Assembly (NCBI RefSeq): GCF_001468135.1
Contig: NZ_LNYU01000091.1
Span: forward strand, 105,751 to 169,750
DNA length: 64,000 bases
From: Legionella santicrucis
Lineage (GTDB): Bacteria > Pseudomonadota > Gammaproteobacteria > Legionellales > Legionellaceae
Reading direction: 5' to 3'
A program made the translations under genes and the position numbers. Under the pieces are notes generated by a model. That model made no database searches. It was not told the DNA's origin and saw only the letters and a program-made list of their open reading frames with translations. Each line of letters opens with the position of its first letter. The stretch's first letter is position 1. Below, one piece after another: positions 19,080 to 28,262 of the stretch.

Positions 19080-19898
19080 TTAACACGCCCTAATATGAAT
19101 ATTAGGATTATCCGGATCTACTGCAAACAAAGGTGGAAATTCACCTAGCTCTCGAGTTCGTGCTAAAAGCTCACTTATATTAGACAAAACAAAATCGTAC
19201 AAAATTTGATAATCGCTAATCACAAAATAAACCGGTTGTAGCATATCGATACGGTAAGGCATACGAAATGCCGGTATTGGTTCAAAAATCACTCTAAGTG
19301 GAATATCACTTTCTACACTGTAAACAATTTCACTAATTGATGAAAGTATTCCACCGCCATAAGCCCTTAATCCTGTTTGGGTTTTAATTAAACCAAATTC
19401 AACGGTGAACCAAAACATACGTTGTAATAAGGCCCAATCAGACTCAGGGAAAGTTAAAACTTTACGAGCATAATCATAAACAAACTCAGCGTAAACTTTA
19501 TCGGTCAACATAGGGCAATGGCCAAAAACCTCATGAAAAATGTCAGGTTCTTTTACATAATCCAATTCTTCTTCGCTACGTATAAAAGTAGCGACCGGAA
19601 AATGTTTTGTGGCTAATAATTCAAAAAATTCACGGGCGGAAATTAAGGCTGCGACAGCAGATACTTGCCAACCTGTCTCAGCTTTAAGGCATCGACTTAA
19701 GTCTGGAATCTGTGGTATGACATCAGAAGTGATACCTAAAGTTTTTAATCCACTTATAAACTCATCACAAGCTCTTCCAGGTAATAGTTTCACTTGCCGT
19801 TCAAATAAAGTTTTCCAAATCTTGTTTTCTTCCGCAGAATAATTTACAAACCCTTGAGCGTCGGGAATATGCGCTACATAACGGCTTGAAAACTCCAT
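19080..19898 (-). CDS. phhA: Phenylalanine-4-hydroxylase
   Basis: A 272-residue iron- and pterin-dependent enzyme converting phenylalanine to tyrosine. The aromatic amino acid hydroxylase core is clear: FIRSEEELDYVKEPDIFHEV, then HEVFGHCPML with the two iron-binding His, and the iron-binding Glu in WFTVEFGLI. The C-terminal SSISEIVYSVES segment is also typical. GAAGGAGAT precedes the ATG at 19898, so the longer upstream reading is rejected. In L. pneumophila this enzyme supports tyrosine supply and pyomelanin formation. It stands alone, between letA and dinB. Confidence 0.96.
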   Translation of the reverse strand: MEFSSRYVAHIPDAQGFVNYSAEENKIWKTLFERQVKLLPGRACDEFISGLKTLGITSDVIPQIPDLSRCLKAETGWQVSAVAALISAREFFELLATKHFPVATFIRSEEELDYVKEPDIFHEVFGHCPMLTDKVYAEFVYDYARKVLTFPESDWALLQRMFWFTVEFGLIKTQTGLRAYGGGILSSISEIVYSVESDIPLRVIFEPIPAFRMPYRIDMLQPVYFVISDYQILYDFVLSNISELLARTRELGEFPPLFAVDPDNPNIHIRAC

Positions 19899-20388
19899 AA
19901 TATCTCCTTCAATTACACAATAAATCTTAAAAAACTGTTCAATAAGAGTAGTGCTTATTATAAAAAAAATCATCTTTTTCTGTTATTAGGTAATATACGG
20001 ATAAATGTCAATAGATATTAGTAATTTTTCAACTTTTTCTATGAAATTACTGCACTCATCTAAAATAATAGAACAAGAGCTAGGCAATAAAAACTTTATA
20101 AAAGTTATTATTAAGAAGATTTAAGTGAGCATTATTTTAAAATCCATAACGCTCACGTTCAGAGTTTATAGAAAAGTTACAATGCAGGCGAAAGAGCTGG
20201 GCTTCAGGTCACTCGAACATTATGTGAGTAAACAATTTCTGCTTTTTCAACCCTAGAACGTGTAATGAGGTATTCGTTAGTAGCATTTTCTCATTGTTGT
20301 AAGGATAAAACTATCGATATAAATTGATACTAATAATCAATTTTTTTGTTAATAGTAGCCTCCTAGGCTTAATATTTCTCAATAAGAA
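19899..20388. other. Intergenic region between phhA and dinB
   Basis: About 490 AT-rich bases. A short inverted repeat (GTGAGC...GCTCAC, about 20125-20155) is the only structure seen. No gene, tRNA or recognisable leader was found. Confidence 0.35.
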
Positions 20389-21465
20389 TTATAGGTCAAA
20401 TAAAGGAAGCTGAATCATCTCATTTGTCTTTTCTTGTCTTAATTTAACTCCTATACCCAATAATCTTACAGGCATATATTTTCTGGAAAACCCTTCCTGG
20501 GTAAGCTGTTGTAAAATAATTAAGTCAATCTTATCGTGCACGCATTCCACCGTAGTTTTCTGAAAATCATTAAATTTCAATTTAACAAACAAACTATGAA
20601 TTCCAGAAATTTTTCCTACCCGCTTTATTCGTACTTCCAGGCGTGCCATAAGTTCTGGCAAAGCAGCCAAGCACGCATCACCATCAGGCAAGTCCTTGAG
20701 ATAAGTTTCCTCCACACTGATGGATTTTCTAATCCGCTCAGGATTAACAAGACGATAATCTATTCCTCGTGCTAACTCATAGAGTCTCTGCCCCATAATG
20801 CCGAATTCTTTGCATAAAGCTTCAATTGAATAGTGCTGTAGCTCACCACATGTTTTAATATTCAGTACATTTAATTTTTCCTCCATCCTAGGCCCTACAC
20901 CAAATAATTTACGCACTGGTAAATGAAGCATAAATGCAGCAACTTCTTCTGGTCTAATCACCATTTGACCATTAGGTTTATACCAATCACTGGCGATTTT
21001 TGCCAAACTTTTGTTTGGAGCAATGCCGGCACTTGCAGTAAGTCCTCGTGTGCGATAAATTCGTTCGCGCAATTCTTGCGCTATCCAAGTCGCACTTCCC
21101 TTACATTGTGTGGAATGAGTGACGTCAAGATAAGCTTCATCCAATGATAAAGGCTCAATAAGATCCGTATATTCTGCAAATAAAGCGCGAATATAGTGAC
21201 TTTCTTTTTGATAAACCTCCATACGTACTGGTCGTAAGATGAGCTGCCGACATAATTTAAGTGCCTGTGCTGTTGGCATTGCAGAGCGTACGCCGAATTG
21301 GCGGGCTATATAGTTACAAGTAGCAATAACCCCGCGACGATTGGCATCCCCTCCTACTGCAATAGGCTTATTTGCTAACTCAGGAAAATCTCGCATTTCA
21401 ATCGCGGCATAAAAACAGTCCATATCAATATGAATAATTTTTCTTATTGGGTTTATAAGTTCCAT
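20389..21465 (-). CDS. dinB: DNA polymerase IV (Y family)
   Basis: A 358-residue translesion DNA polymerase. Y-family motifs are all present: IIHIDMDCFYAAIEM (catalytic Asp), RGVIATCNYIARQFGVRSAM, SLDEAYLDVT (catalytic Asp-Glu), GLTASAGIAPNKSLAKIASD, then the helix-hairpin-helix LPVRKLFGVGPRMEEKLN, and the little-finger domain. The C-terminal QLPLFDL is a typical beta-clamp-binding motif (QLxLF). Length matches E. coli Pol IV. Directly upstream on the same strand is a umuD-like gene, an unusual partner for dinB, 108 bases away. Confidence 0.96.
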   Translation of the reverse strand: MELINPIRKIIHIDMDCFYAAIEMRDFPELANKPIAVGGDANRRGVIATCNYIARQFGVRSAMPTAQALKLCRQLILRPVRMEVYQKESHYIRALFAEYTDLIEPLSLDEAYLDVTHSTQCKGSATWIAQELRERIYRTRGLTASAGIAPNKSLAKIASDWYKPNGQMVIRPEEVAAFMLHLPVRKLFGVGPRMEEKLNVLNIKTCGELQHYSIEALCKEFGIMGQRLYELARGIDYRLVNPERIRKSISVEETYLKDLPDGDACLAALPELMARLEVRIKRVGKISGIHSLFVKLKFNDFQKTTVECVHDKIDLIILQQLTQEGFSRKYMPVRLLGIGVKLRQEKTNEMIQLPLFDL

Positions 21466-21573
21466 AGTATATCTTTGGGTTTATTCACTTGAGGCATGAC
21501 GTTGAAGGACTCGGAACCAAACAAGCGTTCGCTGCTTGCATAAAAACTATTGCAGTTCATTAAGGAAAACATG

Positions 21574-22080
21574 TTAGGGTAACTCATGAAGAACTAAAGT
21601 AACCACACCCCAAATCACCATGTCACTGTCTTCCGTAATATTAATGGGTTTAAATTGAGGATTAGCAGGAAGTAACTGTACCTTGTCTTCCTTTTTAGAC
21701 AGACGTTTTACCGTTAATTCACCATGAATTGCTGCAATCACAATACGGCCATCTAAAGGTTCTATGCTTCTATCGACTAAAAGCCAATCACCTGAAAAAA
21801 TACCTGCCTCCACCATAGAGTTCCCCACCGCTTGCACCACAAATGTGGAGGAAGGATGCTTGATAAACTTAGTATTTAAATCCAGATACCCTTCAATGTA
21901 ATCATCGGCAGGTGATGGAAATCCAGCTTGTACTTTACTGGAAAATATGGGTAATTGATAATTGGATTGATCTTTTAATCGCGCAAAATCCGAAAGCTGA
22001 GATACCGGTACACGAATGATTTTGGTAGGCTCGCCTCTAGGGCGCCCGGCTCCTTCCCTTTTTCCACCTCTTGGAGACAT
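21574..22080 (-). CDS. umuD: UmuD-like S24 self-cleaving protein
   Basis: A 168-residue protein of the LexA/UmuD family. The N-terminus (SPRGGKREGAGRPRGE) resembles that of plasmid and chromosomal UmuD proteins. The Ala52-Gly53 cleavage site is in KVQAGFPSP, the nucleophile Ser88 in AVGNSMVEAGI, and the general base Lys125 in GELTVKRL. RecA-stimulated autocleavage would yield UmuD', normally the partner of UmuC in Pol V. There is no helix-turn-helix DNA-binding domain, so it is not LexA. It lies upstream of dinB, not umuC. AGAGG precedes the start. Confidence 0.88.
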   Translation of the reverse strand: MSPRGGKREGAGRPRGEPTKIIRVPVSQLSDFARLKDQSNYQLPIFSSKVQAGFPSPADDYIEGYLDLNTKFIKHPSSTFVVQAVGNSMVEAGIFSGDWLLVDRSIEPLDGRIVIAAIHGELTVKRLSKKEDKVQLLPANPQFKPINITEDSDMVIWGVVTLVLHELP

Positions 22081-22363
22081 GATAACCTCTTTTGATTTAT
22101 GTTACACATATCATAGGCTCAGAAAAAGACACTGTAAACTATATCAAAAGTATATACGCTAAAATTAATTCTAGGTCTTCGAAAATATTAAGAAATTTTT
22201 TTATTAGGATTCAAGAGTACAGCACCAAAAAATCATTACAACCAGAACTAGAGTTACAAGTAAAAATCTTGGAAAAGCCAGATAATAGGATTCAACCATT
22301 TAAAAAAAGCAAAGTTTATTGTCTATGAGTTTGGCCGTATCAATAGTACCAACCTCAAAACAG

Positions 22364-23392
<1,029 letters not shown>

Positions 23393-23402
23393 CTACCTCA
23401 AA

Positions 23403-23424
23403 ATAAAAAACCCCGTTACCGGGG
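23403..23424 (-). terminator. Terminator between rpmA and obgE
   Basis: On the minus strand, CCCCG-GTAA-CGGGG is followed by TTTTTTATTTT, ending just before the obgE ribosome binding site. It should end most rplU-rpmA transcripts and so set the lower level of obgE expression. Confidence 0.85.
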
Positions 23425-23556
23425 CTAAAAACGATACCGCATTAGGAAATAACAAAAAACCTAGCACAGCAAAACTGAAAATTTCTTGCTTTTAAACCTG
23501 AGAATAGTGCAGCAAAGCTACAATTCATCTATCCTACGTAACTCGTAATGCTCAGA

Positions 23557-23835
23557 TTAATTTGCAGTTTCTTCTTTTTGTTCTGCAACAATAGTTACAT
23601 ACTTACGATTTTTGCTTCCTTTAACAACGAATTGCACTAAACCTTCAACCAAAGCAAACAAAGTATGATCACGACCGCAACCAACACCAGGGCCTGGATG
23701 AAAACGTGTGCCACGTTGTCTTACAATAATTTCACCTGCATTAACAAATTGACCACCAAAACGCTTCACGCCAAGATACTTGGGATTCGAATCGCGGCCG
23801 TTACGAGTACTACCACCTGCTTTCTTATGAGCCAT
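23557..23835 (-). CDS. rpmA: 50S ribosomal protein L27
   Basis: A 92-residue L27 beginning [19 protein letters not shown], with the conserved [22 protein letters not shown] and [18 protein letters not shown] segments. Its N-terminal tail reaches the peptidyl transferase centre. It follows rplU by 12 bases and is followed by a terminator, then obgE: the usual rplU-rpmA-obgE order. Confidence 0.98.
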   Translation of the reverse strand: MAHKKAGGSTRNGRDSNPKYLGVKRFGGQFVNAGEIIVRQRGTRFHPGPGVGCGRDHTLFALVEGLVQFVVKGSKNRKYVTIVAEQKEETAN

Positions 23836-23847
23836 TGCTATCCTCTC

Positions 23848-24159
23848 TTACTTACTTATCGCAATAATTTTAACTTGCGAATAATATTGTCTGTGCCCCA
23901 TTTGTTTCTTGTGGTGCTTGCGACGACGGAACTTAATGATTTTAACTTTTTTGTGGCGACCATGATCCAGCACTTCCGCTTTCACTGTAGCCTTATCAAC
24001 TAATGGAGATCCACAAACAATCTTATCACCATCAGCTAACATTAATACTTCTTTAAATTGTATTTCATTGCCAACATCTTCAGGCAGTAATTCAATTTTT
24101 AATACATCACCTTCCTTCACGGTGTATTGCTTACCGCCAGTTTTGATTACTGCATACAT
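23848..24159 (-). CDS. rplU: 50S ribosomal protein L21
   Basis: A 103-residue L21: MYAVIKTGGKQYTVKEGDVL, then a C-terminal basic region KVKIIKFRRRKHHKKQMGHR. The ATG at 24159 has GGAG seven bases upstream; the longer upstream reading is rejected. First gene of rplU-rpmA, transcribed from a promoter that overlaps the divergent rplY promoter. Confidence 0.98.
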   Translation of the reverse strand: MYAVIKTGGKQYTVKEGDVLKIELLPEDVGNEIQFKEVLMLADGDKIVCGSPLVDKATVKAEVLDHGRHKKVKIIKFRRRKHHKKQMGHRQYYSQVKIIAISK

Positions 24160-24211
24160 AATTTTTCTCCAACTCGCCTGCTTGGCTATCAAAAATTCAA
24201 TAAAGTCGCAT

Positions 24212-24264
24212 ATTCTATGAAATTATGACTATGACTTCAAGTTCATTTTAAAATATTGTATACT
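24212..24264. promoter_or_regulatory. Overlapping divergent promoters of rplU and rplY
   Basis: Minus strand: TTGAAG (24235-24240) and TAGAAT (24212-24217) with a 17-base spacer, driving rplU. Plus strand: TTCAAG (24236-24241) and TATACT (24259-24264) with a 17-base spacer, driving rplY. The two -35 elements share the same bases, so the polymerases would compete. Confidence 0.55.
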
Positions 24265-24276
24265 TCGCCACCCTTT

Positions 24277-24292
24277 CCGGATTTTTATCCGG
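24277..24292 (+). promoter_or_regulatory. Hairpin in the rplY 5' leader
   Basis: A perfect 6-bp stem CCGGAT / ATCCGG with a TTTT loop, starting about 13 bases after the predicted rplY -10 element and 60 bases before the start codon. It is not followed by a T-run, so it is more likely a 5' stabilising or regulatory structure than a terminator. Confidence 0.4.
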
Positions 24293-24351
24293 TGTTTAAT
24301 CTGGTCGCGGATTAGATTTCAAAGGATTTATATCAATTTTAGGAGTATATA

Positions 24352-25011
24352 ATGCCAAACATCCTTTTAGAAGCTCAAACAAGAACGGATATGGGGAAAG
24401 GTGCGAGCCGCCGCCTACGTCGTCTTGAAAATCAAGTACCTGCCGTAATCTATGGTGGCGATAAAAAACCCACTTCTATTCATTTTCAACACAACAAAGT
24501 AATCAAAGCGTTGGAAACTGAAAGTATTTACTCAAGTGTTTTCGATATCACCGTTGATGGTAAAGTAGAACATGTTATTTTAAAAGCATTACAACGCCAT
24601 CCTTACAAACCTGTTGTTATGCATATGGATTTACAACGTGTTTCTAAAACTGATATCCTCGTTAAATTAGTACCTGTTCATTTTATTAATGAAGAAAAAG
24701 CTCCAGGCATTAAAGCAGGTGGTATCATCAACCACACCATGACTCAAGTAGAGGTCCGCTGCCAAGCAAAAGACTTACCTGAATTTATTAATGTAGATAT
24801 GTCTGAAGTCAAAGTTGATGATGTAGTTCACTTATCTCACTTAAAATTACCTAAAGGAGTACAACTTACTGTTGATGTTACTGATGGAAGTCATGATGCA
24901 CCGGTGGTAAGTATTCATATGCCTAAAGTAAGTGCGGCATCAGAAGAAGAAACGGCAGAAGTTTCAGCATCAGCTGTACCTACTGTTGACTCTACGAAAA
25001 GTGAAGAATAA
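24352..25011 (+). CDS. rplY: 50S ribosomal protein L25/general stress protein Ctc
   Basis: A 219-residue L25 of the long (Ctc/TL5) type: the 5S-rRNA-binding domain (MPNILLEAQTRTDMGKGASRRLR, VPAVIYGGDKKP, LKALQRHPYKPVVMHMDLQRV) followed by the C-terminal beta domain and a Ser/Glu-rich tail. It stabilises 5S rRNA in the large subunit. It is the first gene of a plus-strand group rplY-pth-ychF, a common order in gammaproteobacteria. Confidence 0.97.
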   Translation: MPNILLEAQTRTDMGKGASRRLRRLENQVPAVIYGGDKKPTSIHFQHNKVIKALETESIYSSVFDITVDGKVEHVILKALQRHPYKPVVMHMDLQRVSKTDILVKLVPVHFINEEKAPGIKAGGIINHTMTQVEVRCQAKDLPEFINVDMSEVKVDDVVHLSHLKLPKGVQLTVDVTDGSHDAPVVSIHMPKVSAASEEETAEVSASAVPTVDSTKSEE

Positions 25012-25144
25012 AAAATTTATATTCTTATTGTTACGTAATACAATAAATAGAACCTGGGTGAACCTAGAGAAGCTTCTTGCTCACTCTGCTTCACCCAAGC
25101 AACATAAGTCCAAAATTACAATCATAGCAAAGAGCTTATAATTC

Positions 25145-25714
25145 ATGGCCATTAAACTAATTATCGGTTTACGTAATCCAGGCTCAGCTTATGAGCATAC
25201 TCGTCATAATGCAGGAGAATGGTTAGTTTCCGCATTAGCACAACGATATAGTGTTTTCTTTAAACTTGAAAAAAAGATGCAGGCTGAGCTGGTTGATTTA
25301 GAATTAAATCAACATCTGTGTAAATTGGTATTACCCTCCACTTTTATGAACCATAGTGGACAACCTACCCGGCTTATAAGTCAATTTTATCGCATTCAAC
25401 CCAATGAGATATTAATCGTGCATGATGAGTTAGATTTACCTGCAGGACGCATTAAACTTAAAACAGGTGGAGGCCATGGAGGTCATAATGGCTTAAGAGA
25501 TATAATTGCTCAATTAGGAAGCGCGGAGTTTCACCGTATGCGTATTGGGATTGGCCATCCTGGACATAAAGATTTAGTCCATCAATTTGTGCTCAGTAAA
25601 CCCTCAGCACAAGAAAGACAATTAACTTATGACGCGATTGATAGGGGTATTGCTGTAATACCATCCATCTTTTCGGATGATTTAGCCAAAGCAATGAATC
25701 AATTAAACGCTTAA
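25145..25714 (+). CDS. pth: Peptidyl-tRNA hydrolase
   Basis: A 189-residue enzyme that frees tRNA from abortive peptidyl-tRNA. Family residues are present: Asn in GLRNPG, His in YEHTRHNAGEW (catalytic), TFMNHSG, VHDELDLPAGRIKLKTGGGHGGHNGLRDI, and HRMRIGIGHPGH. Length is standard. It lies between rplY and ychF and is probably co-transcribed with both. Confidence 0.97.
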   Translation: MAIKLIIGLRNPGSAYEHTRHNAGEWLVSALAQRYSVFFKLEKKMQAELVDLELNQHLCKLVLPSTFMNHSGQPTRLISQFYRIQPNEILIVHDELDLPAGRIKLKTGGGHGGHNGLRDIIAQLGSAEFHRMRIGIGHPGHKDLVHQFVLSKPSAQERQLTYDAIDRGIAVIPSIFSDDLAKAMNQLNA

Positions 25715-25771
25715 GGATTTGTGCCAGTTTTTGCACTCATCCTAAATATAACTTTTTTAGAGGTACTACAT

Positions 25772-26863
25772 ATGGGATTTAAATGTGGAATAGTGGGCTT
25801 GCCCAATGTTGGTAAATCAACTTTGTTCAACGCCCTAACTAAAGCGGGTATTGAAGCAGCAAATTATCCTTTTTGTACTATTGAACCCAATGTGGGAATT
25901 GTGACTGTTCCTGATCCACGTCTTGATGCCTTAAGTAAAATAGTCAACCCTCAACAAGTGCTCCCAGCAACCATGCAATTTGTTGATATTGCAGGTATTG
26001 TTAAAGGAGCCTCAAAAGGAGAAGGATTAGGCAATCAGTTTTTAGCAAATATTCGTGAAACAGATGCAATTGCCCATGTAGTACGTTGCTTTGAAAATAC
26101 TGATGTAGTTCATGTAGAAGGTCATGTCCATCCACTAAGCGATATTGAAGTCATTAACACAGAGTTGGCTTTAGCAGACATGGATACTCTGGAAAAAGCT
26201 TTATTAAAAGCCGGAAAAAACAGTCGTAGTGGCAATAAAGAAGCGCTATTTGAAATGAAAACCTTAGAAAAAATCAAAGTGCATCTTGATGAGGGTTATC
26301 CCGTTCGTACCCTTGTACTCACTGCTGAAGAAGAACCCATTTCACGTCGACTTTTCTTACTCACAGCAAAGCCGGTGCTTTATATTGCAAACGTTGATGA
26401 TAATGGGTATGAAAATAATCCATTACTGGAACAAGTTCGTGAGTTGGCGCTACAAGAAAAAGCAAGTATTGTTGCTCTATGCGCAGCAACTGAAGCAGAA
26501 CTCGTAGAGTTAGATGAAGCTGATCGCCAAGAATTTATGGAGGATTTAGGTTTAAGTGAACCAGGTTTACATCGAGTTATCCGAGCAGGTTATGAACTAT
26601 TAGGATTGCAAACTTATTTTACCGCTGGAGTTAAAGAAGTAAGAGCATGGACCATCTCTAAGGGAGCTACCGCCCCCCAAGCTGCAGGAGTAATCCATTC
26701 GGACTTTGAAAAAGGCTTCATTCGTGCCGAAGTTATAGCTTATGATGCATTTATCCAGTGTGGCGGCGAGCAAGGTGCTAAAGAAGCGGGTAAATTACGT
26801 TTAGAAGGTAAGGAATATATCGTTTGCGATGGTGATGTCATGCATTTTCGTTTTAATGTATAA
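25772..26863 (+). CDS. ychF: Redox-responsive ATPase YchF (OLA1 family)
   Basis: A 363-residue Obg-like ATPase. Motifs: P-loop [15 protein letters not shown], switch [12 protein letters not shown]3 [23 protein letters not shown], the altered G4 that favours ATP (YIANVDD), and a C-terminal TGS domain ([15 protein letters not shown]...[11 protein letters not shown]). The start is the ATG at 25772, preceded by AGAGG; the longer upstream reading has none. YchF binds ribosomes and represses oxidative-stress responses in E. coli. Confidence 0.97.
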   Translation: MGFKCGIVGLPNVGKSTLFNALTKAGIEAANYPFCTIEPNVGIVTVPDPRLDALSKIVNPQQVLPATMQFVDIAGIVKGASKGEGLGNQFLANIRETDAIAHVVRCFENTDVVHVEGHVHPLSDIEVINTELALADMDTLEKALLKAGKNSRSGNKEALFEMKTLEKIKVHLDEGYPVRTLVLTAEEEPISRRLFLLTAKPVLYIANVDDNGYENNPLLEQVRELALQEKASIVALCAATEAELVELDEADRQEFMEDLGLSEPGLHRVIRAGYELLGLQTYFTAGVKEVRAWTISKGATAPQAAGVIHSDFEKGFIRAEVIAYDAFIQCGGEQGAKEAGKLRLEGKEYIVCDGDVMHFRFNV

Positions 26864-26942
26864 TTAAATCCAAGCCCAGTTTTACTTGACAATTCTTATG
26901 CTCAACCTTAGCATTTGTTGATTGAGTCGTAGAGGACAAACA

Positions 26943-27911
26943 ATGGCGATTGACAGTATACGTGCGCTAATTAATGACGATTTTAATGCCGTTAATAATT
27001 TAATTATTAATAAAATTGAATCGCAAATTGGCCTAATTGATAAAATGTCCCACCATATGATTGAAAGTGGGGGAAAAAGATTACGCCCATTGTTAGTTCT
27101 TTTAACAAGCAATGCCTGTGGTTATCAAGGTCAAGAACATATTGACCTAGCTGCAATGGTAGAATTTTTTCATACAGCAACTTTATTGCATGATGATGTC
27201 ATTGATGAATCGACGTTAAGAAGAGGACGCCAAACAGCAAATAATATCTGGGGAAGCAAAGCAAGTATTTTAGTTGGCGATTATCTTTTTACTCAATCCA
27301 TTGAATTAATGGTTGATATAAATAATTCCGAGGTACTTAAGCTTTTCTCCAGAACAGCACTTGAAATCAGTTGTGGTGAAGTCAAACAATTAACGAACCG
27401 TCATAATCCTGCATTAACTTTTGAGGAATATTTTGATGTAATTCGTGCCAAAACAGCCTTATTATTTGCGGCGGCTGCATGCATAGGCCCAATAATTAGC
27501 AACTCCCCTAAGGAAATGCAAGATGCTCTTTATGCTTATGGTTTACATCTAGGGAATGCGTTCCAACTTATAGATGATGCATTGGATTATTGCTCTGATG
27601 CAAAAACAATTGGTAAAAATATAGGGGATGATCTTGCAGATGGAAAAGCAACCTTACCTTTAATTTATGCATTGCAACATGGAACGGAAGTACAAAAGCA
27701 ACAAATTGAAGAAAGCCTAAAACACGGCACACTGGACTTTTTACCCGAAATTCTCGATGCATTGGAAGAAACTAAGGCTATAGAATACACTAAAGAAATT
27801 GCAGCCAAGGAAGTCAATGCCGCAATTTCCAGCTTAACACTATTGTCTGACTCAAAATATAAAAATGCGCTTATCGAGCTCGCGCAATTTGCATTACTCA
27901 GAAATTATTAG
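26943..27911 (+). CDS. ispB: Octaprenyl diphosphate synthase
   Basis: A 322-residue trans-prenyltransferase that makes the isoprenoid side chain of ubiquinone. Both Asp-rich metal-binding motifs are present: LLHDDVIDESTLRRGR (first) and QLIDDALDYCSD (second), plus GGKRLRPLLVLL near the N-terminus. AGAGGA lies six bases before the ATG at 26943. Chain length (C40 or similar) is inferred from close resemblance to IspB rather than shown. Its downstream neighbour is a tRNA gene. Confidence 0.95.
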   Translation: MAIDSIRALINDDFNAVNNLIINKIESQIGLIDKMSHHMIESGGKRLRPLLVLLTSNACGYQGQEHIDLAAMVEFFHTATLLHDDVIDESTLRRGRQTANNIWGSKASILVGDYLFTQSIELMVDINNSEVLKLFSRTALEISCGEVKQLTNRHNPALTFEEYFDVIRAKTALLFAAAACIGPIISNSPKEMQDALYAYGLHLGNAFQLIDDALDYCSDAKTIGKNIGDDLADGKATLPLIYALQHGTEVQKQQIEESLKHGTLDFLPEILDALEETKAIEYTKEIAAKEVNAAISSLTLLSDSKYKNALIELAQFALLRNY

Positions 27912-27967
27912 TTTCGATCATTAACTTAGAGAGTTTATCCGGCACAGAAGAATTTCGTCTTTCAACA

Positions 27968-28044
27968 CGGAGTGTAGCTCAGTCTGGTAGAGCACTGCCT
28001 TCGGGAGGCAGGGGTCGCAAGTTCGATTCTTGTCACTCCGACCA
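27968..28044 (+). tRNA. tRNA-Pro (anticodon CGG)
   Basis: A complete 77-base cloverleaf. The acceptor stem CGGAGTG pairs with CACTCCG, the D arm contains AGCTCAGTCTGGTAGAGC, the anticodon stem-loop is CTGCC-TTCGGGA-GGCAG with anticodon CGG, the T arm contains GTTCGATTC, and an encoded CCA ends the gene after discriminator A. It marks the point where core genes stop and accessory genes begin. Confidence 0.97.
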
Positions 28045-28202
28045 ATGAAATCAAGAGTCTCTGAAGAAACTTATACCGGGGATCTTGGAAAAAAATGAAA
28101 ATACACAGAGGACAATAAAAAACCATATCCATTTCAGAATGTCTTGGGTTCAATGCAGTCTTTTTTTAATTGAATCTTTTTCCTTAATAAAGGGGCTTTG
28201 AT

Positions 28203-28234
28203 AAAAGAGGTTATCCACAAAGTTGGGGATAACC
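28203..28234 (-). terminator. Terminator of the AAA+ protein gene
   Basis: On the minus strand an 8-bp stem GGTTATCC / GGATAACC with a 10-base loop is followed by TCTTTTAT, about 30 bases after the stop codon. Confidence 0.65.
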
Positions 28235-28262
28235 CTTCGCGTCATGCCATATAAAGATCATC

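Noticed and set aside
21574-22080. LexA repressor
   Set aside because: The self-cleavage domain is present but the N-terminal winged helix of LexA is absent; the N-terminus matches UmuD.
22092-22328. 78-codon plus-strand frame between umuD and obgE
   Set aside because: Poor start, AT-driven composition, no recognisable protein features.
27962-28153. Open frame antisense to the tRNA-Pro (ends with RIELATPASRRQCSTRLSYTPC-like text)
   Set aside because: Frames antisense to tRNA genes are a well-known annotation error; the tRNA cloverleaf explains the sequence.
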